Origin: Yoonia ponticola
GTDB taxonomy: Bacteria; Pseudomonadota; Alphaproteobacteria; Rhodobacterales; Rhodobacteraceae
Assembly (NCBI RefSeq): GCF_014199395.1
Contig: NZ_JACIJM010000006.1
Location: forward strand, 124,001 to 188,000
Length of the DNA: 64,000 bases
Direction of reading: 5' to 3'
Shown piece by piece: positions 28,054 to 37,375 of the stretch. A program made the position numbers and the translations under genes. The notes under the pieces are model-generated. The model made no database searches. It worked only from the letters and a program-made list of their open reading frames with translations, and had not been told where the DNA came from. The first letter of the stretch is position 1. The number at the start of each line of letters is the position of its first letter.

Positions 28054-28105
28054 TTTCTTTGGTCTTTTTGGATTACGGGGGCGTGGGTGCTGGCCCCGAA
28101 ATCAC
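28054..28105 (+). repeat. REP-like intergenic repeat, diverged copy A
   Basis: Begins right after the lpxC stop: TTTCTTTGGTCTTTTTGGAT, then a GC-rich hairpin around GGGGGCGTGGG...GGCCCC. It aligns with the copy at 34836 across both the T-rich part and the hairpin. Confidence 0.5.
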
Positions 28106-28241
28106 CTTAAACACGTGTCTTATGCGCGGAAGTGATCACCATGCTTGGAAAAGGCATTTTGCACCCCAAACTTTTCTGCTAGACCCTTCTACAAATGGGG
28201 CATAACCCCCTGAGCAGAATTTGCGTTGCACGAGGACATCT

Positions 28242-29096
28242 ATGTCAGGCATTTCCAGTCAATCCGGCCGTGTGGCCCGCCGTTTGGGGCCCGTGCTGGC
28301 GCTGTATCTTTTGGCAAGCTGCGGCGTGTTCGCCACAGAGCCGCCAGTTGATCTTGAAACACTGTCCGCCCAACAGATTTTCGCAATGGGCGAAATGGAG
28401 TTGGAGCAGGGCAAGGCCGACGAGGCCGCGATCACCTTTGGTGAGATCGAACGCTTGTATCCGTATTCGGGTTTTGCCCAACGTGCGTTGATTATGCAGG
28501 CGTTTTCGTATCACAAAAACGAAGACTATCCGAACAGTCGTGCCAGCGCGCAGCGCTACATCGATTTCTACCCTGTGGAAGAAGATGCCGCCTACGCACA
28601 CTACTTGCTCGCGCTGTCTTACTACGACCAAATCGACGATATTGGCCGCGACCAAGGGTTAACGTTTCAAGCGTTGCAGGCCCTGCGCATCGTGATTGAA
28701 AAGTATCCAGGTACTGAATACGCAAGCGCTGCGATTCCTAAATTTGACCTTGCGTTCAGCCACTTGGCTGCCAAGGAAATGGAAATTGGCCGTTATTATC
28801 TGAAACGCAACAACTATGCGGCTGCGGTTAACCGTTTCCGTATCGTGGTCGAGGATTTCCAAACGACGCCACACACCGCAGAGGCTTTGCACCGTTTGGT
28901 GGAAAGCTACCTGTCGCTTGGTTTGACTGCCGAAGCACAGACCGCTGGCGCGATTTTGGGCCACAATTATCAGTCCACGGAATGGTATCAGGACAGCTAC
29001 GCGCTGCTGACCGGACAGGGGCTGGAAATGCGCTCGGAGGGGGACAACTGGTTGTCCTCGATTTACCGTCAGGTGTTGCTGGGCGAATGGCTCTGA
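28242..29096 (+). CDS. bamD: Outer membrane assembly lipoprotein BamD
   Basis: Essential lipoprotein of the BAM complex (older name ComL). The signal peptide ends in LALYLLASCG, with the lipobox cysteine near residue 27, followed by TPR-type helices (YPNSRASAQRYIDFYP and others). ATG 28242 with AGGA upstream is chosen; a TTG at 28221 is an alternative. The protein is about 284 residues. It is followed by recN after 23 bp, a common alphaproteobacterial order. Confidence 0.93.
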   Translation: MSGISSQSGRVARRLGPVLALYLLASCGVFATEPPVDLETLSAQQIFAMGEMELEQGKADEAAITFGEIERLYPYSGFAQRALIMQAFSYHKNEDYPNSRASAQRYIDFYPVEEDAAYAHYLLALSYYDQIDDIGRDQGLTFQALQALRIVIEKYPGTEYASAAIPKFDLAFSHLAAKEMEIGRYYLKRNNYAAAVNRFRIVVEDFQTTPHTAEALHRLVESYLSLGLTAEAQTAGAILGHNYQSTEWYQDSYALLTGQGLEMRSEGDNWLSSIYRQVLLGEWL

Positions 29097-29119
29097 CAGC
29101 TTTGGAAAGGCGCGTTTAG

Positions 29120-30781
29120 ATGCTGCGCGGCTTAGACATACGCGACATGTTAATCATTGACCGGTTGGAGCTTTCGTTTCAGCCGGGGTTGAATGTGCTG
29201 ACGGGTGAAACCGGTGCGGGCAAGTCTATCCTTTTGGATTCATTGGGTTTTGTTCTTGGCTGGCGAGGACGTGCCGAACTCGTGCGAGCAGGGGCCGAGC
29301 AAGGTGAAGTCACCGCCGCATTTGATCTGCCCATCGATCACGCGGGCCGCGCGGTGCTTGCTGATGCTGGGATCGAGGTCGAAGACGGCGAAGTTATTTT
29401 GCGCCGGATCAACACCCGTGACGGTCGCAAAACTGCATGGATTAATGACCGTCGCGTGAGCGGTGAAGTGCTGCGCAAGCTTTCAGAAACGCTCGTGGAA
29501 TTGCATGGTCAACATGATGATCGCGGCCTGTTAAACCCGCGTGGACATCGGTTGATGTTGGACGAATACGCTGATTTGGACGCTGATATCGCAAAGGCGC
29601 GGTCGTCGTGGAAGGCGTTGTCAGAGGCCCAGAAGCGACTGGATGAAACACACGCCAAAATTGCAGAAGCCAAGGCCGAAGAAGAATATTTGCGCCATGC
29701 GGTTGCTGAACTCGACGCGCTTGATCCGCAGGCTGGCGAAGAGGCGACGCTGGATACCCAGCGCCGCACGATGCAAGCTGCCGAGAAAATTCGGGCTGAT
29801 ATTGCCAAGGCTGGTGATGCGATTGGTTTGTCCGGTGCTGAAGGCATGGTCAATGATGCGAACCGTTGGTTGATCAATGCGGCCGACAAAGCAGACGGAC
29901 GTTTGGACGAGCCACTGTTGGCATTGGAACGCGCAGCATTGGCTTTGGATCAGGCGCAACAAGGCGTGGCAAGCTGTCTTGATGCGCTGACATTTAATCC
30001 GTCAGAGCTTGAAGACGCCGAGGAACGGCTGTTCGCGATCCGTGGATTGGCACGCAAACACAATGTCTTGGCGGATGATCTGGGACCATTTGCGGACGAC
30101 TTGCGCACACGGCTTGCTGTGCTCGACGGTGGGGCAAAAGACCTTGCCACGTGCGAAGCCGATTTGATGACGGCACAGGCCGCATATAACGCCGCAGCAG
30201 ATCGGTTAACCACGAAACGGACCAAAGCAGCCAAGGTGTTGGACAAGGCGATGGCGGCTGAACTCGCTCCGCTGAAAATGGAACGCGCGGTTTTTGTGAC
30301 CATGGTGACGCCAGTCGACGCGGGCCCCGAGGGCCGCGATAGTGTTGCATTCACGGTTGCTACAAACCCCGGCGCGCCTGCTGGACCGCTCAATAAAATT
30401 GCCTCGGGCGGCGAATTATCGCGGTTCTTGCTCGCGCTAAAGGTGTGTTTGACCCAAGCGGGGGCCGGTGGCCTGACGATCATTTTCGACGAAATCGACC
30501 GTGGGGTTGGCGGTGCGACGGCTGATGCGGTGGGCAGACGTCTGTCGGAATTAGCCCGCGACGGTCAGGTGCTCGTGGTCACGCATTCGCCGCAGGTTGC
30601 GGCCCTCGGTCAGCATCATTGGCGCGTTGAAAAACGCCAGACCAAAAACGAGACCACATCAACCGTGGTCCCGTTGCTGAACGACGACCGCATCGACGAG
30701 ATCGCACGCATGTTGTCGGGCGATACTGTGACCGATGCGGCACGCGCCGCCGCCGAAGCATTGATGTCGCCGACCGTATAG
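29120..30781 (+). CDS. recN: DNA repair ATPase RecN
   Basis: SMC-like ATPase for double-strand-break repair. The 553-residue protein has the Walker A GETGAGKSILLDSLGFVLG near residue 33, a long coiled-coil middle (about 160-380), the ABC signature ASGGELSRFLLALK and Walker B IIFDEIDRGVGG. It ends the gene series that starts at mraZ. Confidence 0.95.
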   Translation: MLRGLDIRDMLIIDRLELSFQPGLNVLTGETGAGKSILLDSLGFVLGWRGRAELVRAGAEQGEVTAAFDLPIDHAGRAVLADAGIEVEDGEVILRRINTRDGRKTAWINDRRVSGEVLRKLSETLVELHGQHDDRGLLNPRGHRLMLDEYADLDADIAKARSSWKALSEAQKRLDETHAKIAEAKAEEEYLRHAVAELDALDPQAGEEATLDTQRRTMQAAEKIRADIAKAGDAIGLSGAEGMVNDANRWLINAADKADGRLDEPLLALERAALALDQAQQGVASCLDALTFNPSELEDAEERLFAIRGLARKHNVLADDLGPFADDLRTRLAVLDGGAKDLATCEADLMTAQAAYNAAADRLTTKRTKAAKVLDKAMAAELAPLKMERAVFVTMVTPVDAGPEGRDSVAFTVATNPGAPAGPLNKIASGGELSRFLLALKVCLTQAGAGGLTIIFDEIDRGVGGATADAVGRRLSELARDGQVLVVTHSPQVAALGQHHWRVEKRQTKNETTSTVVPLLNDDRIDEIARMLSGDTVTDAARAAAEALMSPTV

Positions 30782-30859
30782 CTGCCCGCACTTGGACAGT
30801 TGGGCCTAATCGCCTAGGGTCTTGGCAACGCTGACACTTTGGCCTTGAAAGTCCCGACC

Positions 30860-32548
30860 ATGGCTTCGCCCGTCTCACAGTTTCTGTCCGAAAGCTGGAC
30901 CAAAGGGTGCGGCATGACATCGCGTGGTTTGCTGACGATCAAGCAAAAAGGCCCGTCGCAGGTTCAGTTCTGGTTCATCGCCCTTTTCATCGGTATCGCG
31001 GCGGGGTTCGCCGCACTTGGGTTCCGGTTGGGCGTCGATTGGTTGCAATCGGCGTTGTATCAGGCCGAAGACGTCAGCCGATTACACACGCTCGCGACAC
31101 GGTTAAGCTGGTATCACATCGTATTGATCCCGACATTTGGCGGGTTGTTGGTGGGCCTGATTTTGCATTTCTTCACCGAAGATAATCGCGCGCGATCAGT
31201 GGCAGACGTGATCGAAGGGGCCGCATTGAAAGAAGGTCGCGTGCAGGTCCGGCGCGGTTTGGCGTCAACTGCGGCCAGCTTTGTGACCTTGTCTTCGGGC
31301 GGGTCGACGGGGCGTGAGGGGCCGGTTGTGCATTTGGCCTCAGTGCTATCAACCATGGTTTGCCGCGTCATTCGGGCGGACGGGATAACAGGCCGCGACC
31401 TGCTGGGCTGTGCTGTTGCGGCGGCGGTTTCGGCCAGCTTTAACACGCCAATTGCGGGGGCATTATTTGCGCTTGAAATCGTGCTGCGCCACTTTGCTGT
31501 GCATGCTTTCGCACCGATCGTGATTGCCTCTGTCGCGGGAACGGTGATTAACCGCATGGCCTTTGGCGATGTGACCGAATTTGTCTTACCGACCCAAAAT
31601 GCGCTGAATTTCTATGTTGAATTGCCAGCGTTCCTGCTGCTGGGCCTGTTGTGCGGTGTGATCGCCGTCGTCCTGATGCGGGCGATTTTCTGGACCGAAG
31701 ACCTTGCCAATCATTTACAAAAACAAACCGGATTACCTGGATATTTACGCCCCGCCATCGCTGGCGTTTTGCTCGGCCTCTTAGCTGTTAAATTCCCGCA
31801 AATCATCGGCGTAGGCTACGAGACAACGACCGAAGCGCTATCCGGTAACCTGACCTTCACAGCGGCGGTGATGATCGCTGTGGTCAAGGTGGTGGCGGTT
31901 GCAATTACGATGGGTGGGCGCATGGGCGGCGGTGTCTTTTCGCCTGCTTTGATGGTGGGGGCCTTGGCTGGCCTCGCGTTTGGGATCATCGCCACCAGCA
32001 TTTTCCCTGACGTGTCTGGGGAAGGATCGCTCTACGCGCTCGCGGGCATGGGGGCGGTCGCGGCCGCTGTGCTTGGCGCACCGATCTCTACATCGTTGAT
32101 TGTGTTTGAGCTAACAGGCGACTGGCAAACCGGTTTGGCCGTGATGGTCGCCGTGTCAATGTCTACGGCGATTGCCTCGAAAATGGTCGATCGGTCGTTC
32201 TTCCTGACGCAATTGGAACGCCGGAATGTCCACCTTGCCGCAGGCCCGCAGACGTATTTGCTCGCCACTTTCCGCGTGGCGAGTGTGATGCGCAAAGCCG
32301 ACACACCGGGCAGCGCAGATATTGAGAACTGCTGGGAATTGATCCGCGACGGTATCTACATCGACGGCAATGCGACGCTCGAACAGGCGATGCCAATCTT
32401 TGAAGCGGGCAATCAGGTCTTCATCCCTGTGGTCACAATCGCAGACGAAGATGCCCCGCCAGAATTGTGGGGGGCATTATTTCAGGTGGATGCGCTCAAG
32501 GCGATGAACAAGGCGCTTGCGGCAACAGCGGCCGAAGAACACTCGTAA
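30860..32548 (+). CDS. ClC-family chloride channel/transporter
   Basis: Membrane protein (about 562 residues) of the ClC family. The selectivity-filter motifs are visible: SSGGSTGREGPVVHL, whose glutamate in GREGP is the gating/proton glutamate, and GGRMGGGVFSPALMVGA. About ten to twelve hydrophobic segments are followed by a C-terminal soluble region (from about residue 465) that looks like a weak CBS pair. Start ATG 30860 is chosen among TTG 30839, ATG 30860 and ATG 30914. The glutamate suggests a Cl-/H+ exchanger, but this is inference. Confidence 0.9.
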   Translation: MASPVSQFLSESWTKGCGMTSRGLLTIKQKGPSQVQFWFIALFIGIAAGFAALGFRLGVDWLQSALYQAEDVSRLHTLATRLSWYHIVLIPTFGGLLVGLILHFFTEDNRARSVADVIEGAALKEGRVQVRRGLASTAASFVTLSSGGSTGREGPVVHLASVLSTMVCRVIRADGITGRDLLGCAVAAAVSASFNTPIAGALFALEIVLRHFAVHAFAPIVIASVAGTVINRMAFGDVTEFVLPTQNALNFYVELPAFLLLGLLCGVIAVVLMRAIFWTEDLANHLQKQTGLPGYLRPAIAGVLLGLLAVKFPQIIGVGYETTTEALSGNLTFTAAVMIAVVKVVAVAITMGGRMGGGVFSPALMVGALAGLAFGIIATSIFPDVSGEGSLYALAGMGAVAAAVLGAPISTSLIVFELTGDWQTGLAVMVAVSMSTAIASKMVDRSFFLTQLERRNVHLAAGPQTYLLATFRVASVMRKADTPGSADIENCWELIRDGIYIDGNATLEQAMPIFEAGNQVFIPVVTIADEDAPPELWGALFQVDALKAMNKALAATAAEEHS

Positions 32549-32567
32549 GAGTTCCACGCGGCGCCTT

Positions 32568-32623
32568 GCTTCTTTGACTTTCTTCAAATCCTCGCCGAAG
32601 GCTTGGGATCTGCAAGATCCCAA
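32568..32623 (+). repeat. REP-like intergenic repeat, copy B
   Basis: GCTTCTTTGACTT (32568-32580) begins a 35-bp unit similar to the copy at 44192. It is followed by a perfect inverted repeat TTGGGATCT-GCA-AGATCCCAA (32603-32623). It lies 19 bp after the ClC gene stop and may also terminate transcription from both converging genes. Confidence 0.6.
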
Positions 32624-32628
32624 TTCAG

Positions 32629-32970
32629 CTAAACTTGCTCAATCGCTACTTTTTCGCCGTAGAACGCCAGATATCCTGCGATGTCTTTGGCCACATCATT
32701 GGGTGTCTCGTAGGTCCAAACCGCGTCGGTCAACGTGCCGCTTTTCGCTTCGATCGAGAAATAAGTCGCAGTGCCTTTGTGCGGACAGGTCGTCGTCGTG
32801 TCGGTTGGTTCCAGAAAAGCCATCGCAATGTCAGAGCGTGGGAAATAGATCACCTCTGGATTGTCGCCTTCTTTCACAGCCAAGGCTTGCGTGGTTTCGC
32901 CCAATACGGCGCCCGCCACGCGAACAACCCAAGTCCCCTCGGCGGGGGAAACGGTGATTTGTGGTGCCAT
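32629..32970 (-). CDS. DUF427 domain protein
   Basis: 113-residue soluble protein of the DUF427 family, function unknown. The family's core pattern is present as TTTCPHKGTATYFS, followed by WTYETPNDVAKDIAGYLAFY. The ATG at 32970 is preceded by AAAGGAC. It stands alone between the ClC gene and the peptidase. Confidence 0.85.
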   Translation of the reverse strand: MAPQITVSPAEGTWVVRVAGAVLGETTQALAVKEGDNPEVIYFPRSDIAMAFLEPTDTTTTCPHKGTATYFSIEAKSGTLTDAVWTYETPNDVAKDIAGYLAFYGEKVAIEQV

Positions 32971-33036
32971 GACATAGTCCTTTCAAAACAATCATAAGGT
33001 GCCCCAAACGGGCGCCAATAGTCGATTGCAGTCTGC

Positions 33037-34821
33037 TTATAATGGGGCGCAGGCCGCGATCAGCCAGTCTTTGGTCGTACTGTCGATACGGTCCGCCAGC
33101 AGGCGCAATGTATCAGCATGGTATTGATCAATCCAGTCTCGTTCGGCGTCCGATAGTTCATCCGCAATGATGAGGCGGCGATCAAGCGGGACGTGTGTTA
33201 AGGTCTCGAAATCCAGCATATCGCGGGCATCCGCGCCGGGCAGCGGGCTGGCCTGTTTCACAACAATCAGGTTCTCGATGCGAATCCCGAATGCGCCTTC
33301 GCGATAATAACCCGGCTCGTTCGATAGGATCATACCCGCCTCAAGCGGTGTGGTTGCGCGGCGGGAAATGCCTTGCGGACCTTCATGCACACTCAAATAA
33401 CTGCCAACACCGTGGCCGGTGCCGTGGTCGTAATCCTGCCCAGCTTGCCAAAGTGGGGTACGCGCCAGCGCGTCCAGATGCGATCCTGCAACGCCTTTGG
33501 GGAACCGCGCCATCGACACGGCGATCATCCCGCGCAACACGCGGGTGTAGCAGACGCGGTGCTCGTCGCTTGGTTCACCCACGATCATGGTGCGGGTGAT
33601 GTCGGTGGTGCCGTCTTGATACTGACCACCCGAATCAACCAACAACAGCTCGCCGGTCTTCACCTCACGGTTGCTGTCTTCGCTCACACGGTAATGCACA
33701 ATCGCGCCATTTGGACCCGCGCCGGAAATTGTCTCGAACGAGATATCGCGCAGGGCGTTGGTGTCGCGGCGAAAGCCTTCTAGCGATTTGACCACGTCGA
33801 TTTCAGTCAGATTGCCGCTAGGGGCCTCTGCATCGACCCACGCCAAAAACCGCACCATCGCGACAGCATCGCGGATATGGGCGTCACGCGAGCCTTGGAT
33901 TTCAACAGGGTTTTTACACGCCTTGGGCAAGGAACACGGATCGGCAGCCTCAATCAGCTTTGCATTCGTGATCAGTGGTTTAATGGCGTAAGGGCATGAT
34001 TTCGGATCAATCTGAACCGATCCTTTCAACGCCGCGACATAGCCGTCAAACGCATCCCAGCCATGCACCTGTACGTCAGCGCCAAGATGCTCTGCAATCG
34101 CATCGGCCTTACCAGCGCGGGCAAACAATGCGACGCGACCAGACTTTTCCAAGATTGCAAAAGCGTGCGGCACCGGATTACGTTTAATGTCCGTACCACG
34201 GATGTTCAACAGCCATGCGATGCTGTCAGGCAGGGTCAGGATACACGCATCAGCTTTCAAATCCTTGGCGAGGCGCGCACGTTTGCGCGCATGTTCTTCG
34301 CCTGATAGTTGCAGGGGATGCGCCGTAAACGGGGCCATCGGGGCAGGGGGCTGATCGGTCCAGATCTGGTCAACGGCATTGGCGATAGGGGCCAGCGTGA
34401 TCTGTGTGTCTGACAGGGCCTCGCGATGGGCGTCGATGTCAGCGACGGTATGCAACCAAGGATCAAACCCGATCACAGCCTTGGCCGCGGCATTTTCACG
34501 CAACCAGTCACCCAGTTGCACCTCTGGCCAATGCACGGGCGTAAACACATCGGCAACTTGGCTACGCACCTGAAGCCGATACCGCCCGTCAATGAACATG
34601 CCCGCAACATCCGGCAAAACCGCACAAAAGCCAGCCGAGCCGGAAAACCCTGTTAACCATTCCAGCCGCGCATCACGTGGGGCCACATATTCGCCCTGAT
34701 GCACATCGGCACGCGGCACCAGAAATCCGTCCACTCCGATATCCTTCAACTCAGGGCGCAATGCGCTGAGCCGCGCAGGGCCCTGTTCAGGTGTCGATGA
34801 TACGTCAAACGTCTGAAACAT
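33037..34821 (-). CDS. pepP: Aminopeptidase P family metallopeptidase (M24)
   Basis: Xaa-Pro aminopeptidase-type enzyme, 594 residues, the length of the three-domain form. Two creatinase-like N-terminal domains precede the pita-bread domain. Metal ligands are visible in LLLVDSGGQYQDGTTDITRT (two aspartates), DYDHGTGHGVGSYLSVHEGP (histidine) and SNEPGYYREGAFGIRIEN (glutamates). AAGGAC lies before the ATG. The large form is not identical to E. coli PepP, so the symbol is approximate. Confidence 0.88.
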   Translation of the reverse strand: MFQTFDVSSTPEQGPARLSALRPELKDIGVDGFLVPRADVHQGEYVAPRDARLEWLTGFSGSAGFCAVLPDVAGMFIDGRYRLQVRSQVADVFTPVHWPEVQLGDWLRENAAAKAVIGFDPWLHTVADIDAHREALSDTQITLAPIANAVDQIWTDQPPAPMAPFTAHPLQLSGEEHARKRARLAKDLKADACILTLPDSIAWLLNIRGTDIKRNPVPHAFAILEKSGRVALFARAGKADAIAEHLGADVQVHGWDAFDGYVAALKGSVQIDPKSCPYAIKPLITNAKLIEAADPCSLPKACKNPVEIQGSRDAHIRDAVAMVRFLAWVDAEAPSGNLTEIDVVKSLEGFRRDTNALRDISFETISGAGPNGAIVHYRVSEDSNREVKTGELLLVDSGGQYQDGTTDITRTMIVGEPSDEHRVCYTRVLRGMIAVSMARFPKGVAGSHLDALARTPLWQAGQDYDHGTGHGVGSYLSVHEGPQGISRRATTPLEAGMILSNEPGYYREGAFGIRIENLIVVKQASPLPGADARDMLDFETLTHVPLDRRLIIADELSDAERDWIDQYHADTLRLLADRIDSTTKDWLIAACAPL

Positions 34822-34835
34822 TTTGCAAGTCCTTA

Positions 34836-34885
34836 GCTTCTTTGACTTCTTTTATATCCCGGGGGATTGGGGGCTGGCCCCCAAC
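34836..34885 (+). repeat. REP-like intergenic repeat, copy C
   Basis: GCTTCTTTGACTTCTTTTAT followed by the hairpin GGGGGCTGGCCCCC (34870-34883). It lies 15 bp before the aminopeptidase start and after cobT, in reverse orientation to both genes. Confidence 0.6.
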
Positions 34886-34887
34886 AC

Positions 34888-34928
34888 CGATTTTTCTAGA
34901 AAAATCGTATGAATTTTCGCGAAAATTC
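34888..34928. terminator. Two perfect palindromes at the cobT 3' end
   Basis: A perfect 20-bp palindrome (34888-34907, CGATTTTT-CTAG-AAAAATCG) and an 18-bp one (34911-34928, GAATTTTCG-CGAAAATTC) lie 3 bp apart and abut the cobT stop. The first gives a stem with a T run inside its own arms on both strands. A role in termination or mRNA 3'-end protection is likely but not of the classical form. Confidence 0.5.
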
Positions 34929-34929
34929 G

Positions 34930-36810
34930 TCACCCGGATTTGCGCATACCCATCACACGGGCGCGTTTGCGCGGGTCGCTGTCGAAGAGGCTGGCAAGCT
35001 GTTCTGTCATCGCACCAGCCAGTTGTTCCACGTCCGTGATCGTGACCGCGCGTTCATAATAGCGCGTCACGTCATGGCCGATCCCGACGGCGATCAGTTC
35101 AACTTCTTTGCGTTTTTCGACCATCGCGATCACGTCGCGCAGGTGCTTTTCAAGGTAATTCGCTGGGTTCACCGACAAGGTACTGTCGTCCACAGGTGCA
35201 CCGTCTGAGATCACCATCAAGATTTTGCGCTGCTCGTGCCGTGCTTGCATCCGGCGGTAGGCCCATTCGAGCGCCTCGCCGTCGATATTCTCTTTCAGCA
35301 GCCCTTCTTTCATCATCAGCCCAAGGTTTGGCCGCGCGCGCCGCCATGGCGCATCGGCCCCTTTGTAGATAATGTGGCGCAGGTCATTCAGACGACCCGG
35401 CGTGGCAGGACGTCCGTCGTTTAGCCATTTTTCACGGGCGAGTCCGCCCTTCCAAGCTTTTGTTGTAAAACCTAAAATCTCGACTTTAACCTGACAGCGT
35501 TCCAATGTCCGTGCCATCACATCCGCACAAATCGCGGCGATTGAGATCGGACGCCCGCGCATCGATCCAGAATTATCTAGCAGCAGGGTCACGCAGGTAT
35601 CGCGGAATTCGGTGTCTTTTTCCTGCTTGAACGACAAGGGCGTGGTCGGGTTGGCCACGACACGCGCAAGGCGGCCCGCATCCAATGTGCCTTCTTCAAG
35701 GTCGAATTCCCAAGACCGGTTTTGCTGCGCTTGCAGGCGGCGTTGCAATTTGTTCGCCAGCCGCGACACAGCGCCTTTCAGCGGATCAAGCTGCTGATCC
35801 AGATAGGCCCGCAGACGTTCCAACTCGATCGGTTCGGCCAAATCTTCGGCACGGATTTCTTCGTCGTCGGCGTCGGAATACACGCGATAATCGGGGTCGG
35901 CGGCGGACACAGACTGCGGCGGCGGTGGATCAAGCGGTGCCTCCCCGTCGGGCATTTCGGTTTCTTCGCCCATTTCAGGATCAGCCTGATCATCCATCGA
36001 GACTTCGGCTTGCGATGCGTCTTGCTGGTCGTCTTGGGTCTGCTCTGGCGATGCTTCGGCCTCTTCGCCTTCGCTTTCATCGTCGCCGGTGCTGTCTGGC
36101 TCGTCCTGATTGTCGTCGCTGCCCTCTTCAGCCTCATCGTCTTGATCATCGTCAAGGCTGTCGGGATCTTCGCCAAGCTGATCGGCATAGCCCAAATCGG
36201 CAATCATCTGCCGCGCGAATTTTGCAAAGGCCTGCTGATCTTCAAGCATATCGGTCAGGTGCTCAAGCGTGCCGCCCGCCTGTTCCTCGATAAAGCCGCG
36301 CCAGTGGTTCATCACGTTGTCCGCCCCTTCGGGCAGATCGCGGCCAGTGGCGAGGTGACGGATCAAGTAGCCAGCCGCGACCGCAAGCGGCGCGTTTGCA
36401 CTGTCTTTGACCTGATCGTAGCCTTTGCGCATGGCTTCATTGGCGATTTTCGCGTCGATGTTACCAGCCGTGCCAGGCATGTGTTGTGCGCCGACGGCTT
36501 CGATCCGTGAGGTTTCCATCGCCTCATAGAGGTCACGCGCCATCTGGCCTTGCGGCATGTAGCGCGCGGATGTTTTCGGATTGTGGAATTTGTGGCGCAA
36601 CGCAAATGCGTCGGCGGTGCCACGCGCCAGCAAGACTTCGTCGCGTGTCATACGGCGCGAAACCTGCGGCAATCGGATCGTTTCAGCCGTTTGGCCCGCC
36701 GGATCAACCGAATAGGTCACAGACAATTCAGCGTCGCCAGCGATGACTTTTGTAGCCTCAGCGAGCGCCTTTTTGAACGGATCAGCAGGGTTGTCGTTTG
36801 GTTTACTCAT
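34930..36810 (-). CDS. cobT: Cobaltochelatase subunit CobT
   Basis: Subunit of the aerobic cobaltochelatase CobNST, which inserts cobalt into hydrogenobyrinate diamide for vitamin B12. The 626-residue protein has a very acidic middle (about 210-320, rich in D, E and Q) and a C-terminal von Willebrand A domain with the MIDAS motif [12 protein letters not shown], ending in a basic tail. The length fits the family. A separate 120-codon gene lies between it and cobS; no cobN is in the window. Confidence 0.94.
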   Translation of the reverse strand: MSKPNDNPADPFKKALAEATKVIAGDAELSVTYSVDPAGQTAETIRLPQVSRRMTRDEVLLARGTADAFALRHKFHNPKTSARYMPQGQMARDLYEAMETSRIEAVGAQHMPGTAGNIDAKIANEAMRKGYDQVKDSANAPLAVAAGYLIRHLATGRDLPEGADNVMNHWRGFIEEQAGGTLEHLTDMLEDQQAFAKFARQMIADLGYADQLGEDPDSLDDDQDDEAEEGSDDNQDEPDSTGDDESEGEEAEASPEQTQDDQQDASQAEVSMDDQADPEMGEETEMPDGEAPLDPPPPQSVSAADPDYRVYSDADDEEIRAEDLAEPIELERLRAYLDQQLDPLKGAVSRLANKLQRRLQAQQNRSWEFDLEEGTLDAGRLARVVANPTTPLSFKQEKDTEFRDTCVTLLLDNSGSMRGRPISIAAICADVMARTLERCQVKVEILGFTTKAWKGGLAREKWLNDGRPATPGRLNDLRHIIYKGADAPWRRARPNLGLMMKEGLLKENIDGEALEWAYRRMQARHEQRKILMVISDGAPVDDSTLSVNPANYLEKHLRDVIAMVEKRKEVELIAVGIGHDVTRYYERAVTITDVEQLAGAMTEQLASLFDSDPRKRARVMGMRKSG

Positions 36811-36829
36811 GGCAGCGGCTCGTCCGAAT

Positions 36830-36843
36830 TTAGGTTAACCTAA
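36830..36843. repeat. Perfect 14-bp palindrome before cobT
   Basis: TTAGGTTAACCTAA is fully self-complementary and lies 20-33 bp upstream of the cobT start, in the 66-bp gap behind the hypothetical gene. It contains GGTTAACC, a hexamer pair recurring across the window and resembling CtrA half-sites. Confidence 0.5.
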
Positions 36844-36876
36844 GGATATCGGAAATAGTCGCCGGATGCTATGGGG

Positions 36877-37239
36877 TCATTCGTCGAAGTCGGGTTCTTC
36901 AAAGGTGATTTTCGCCTCTGGAGCCAGATTAAATGGCTCGGATGCGAGATCGTGCATCGTGGTTAATTCAGCGACGCCGGGCAGGGTGTTGCCCGCTTCG
37001 TCCACAAACGCCAAACGGGGGCGGTAGGTTTTGCCGCCCATCTCAATCGCGCCGTCATCAAACAGATACGCAAGCTCGGTGACGATGCCTTCGACGTTCG
37101 CTTTTGCAGCGTCTTCGGGCATGTTTTCGGTGAAGAGGGGCAGTAATGCGTGGGCCATCAGGCTGGCTGATGTCGCGGCCAAATCGTTATGACCGGGTGC
37201 GTAACCGTCGGGTAATTCAGCGCCGATAATCATTTTCAT
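36877..37239 (-). CDS. Hypothetical protein between cobS and cobT
   Basis: 120-residue acidic soluble protein with no recognised domain (MKMIIGAELPDGYAPGHNDL at the start, EEPDFDE at the end). It is preceded by GAGGCA. The cobS terminator separates it from cobS upstream, and a 66-bp gap with a palindrome separates it from cobT. A role in cobalamin synthesis is suggested only by position. Confidence 0.75.
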   Translation of the reverse strand: MKMIIGAELPDGYAPGHNDLAATSASLMAHALLPLFTENMPEDAAKANVEGIVTELAYLFDDGAIEMGGKTYRPRLAFVDEAGNTLPGVAELTTMHDLASEPFNLAPEAKITFEEPDFDE

Positions 37240-37326
37240 TTTATGTGCCTCATTAGATCGTCTGCTTTTGTTGCGGACAGCCTATCGGCAAAAAGGGACA
37301 ATTTTATGGAAATAGAAGGGCGAATG

Positions 37327-37355
37327 AAAAAAGGCGAGGCTGGTGCCTCGCCTTT
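37327..37355 (-). terminator. Terminator after cobS
   Basis: AAAGGCGAGGC-TGGT-GCCTCGCCTTT (37330-37355) is an 11-bp perfect stem. On the minus strand six T residues follow (plus-strand A run 37327-37332). It isolates cobS from the downstream gene and cobT. Confidence 0.92.
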
Positions 37356-37375
37356 GATCGATAAACTTCGGAAAC

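Noticed and set aside
35722-36510. 262-codon frame opposite cobT
   Set aside because: Produced by the acidic repeat-rich coding strand of cobT; composition is low-complexity Val/Ile/Leu and not protein-like.
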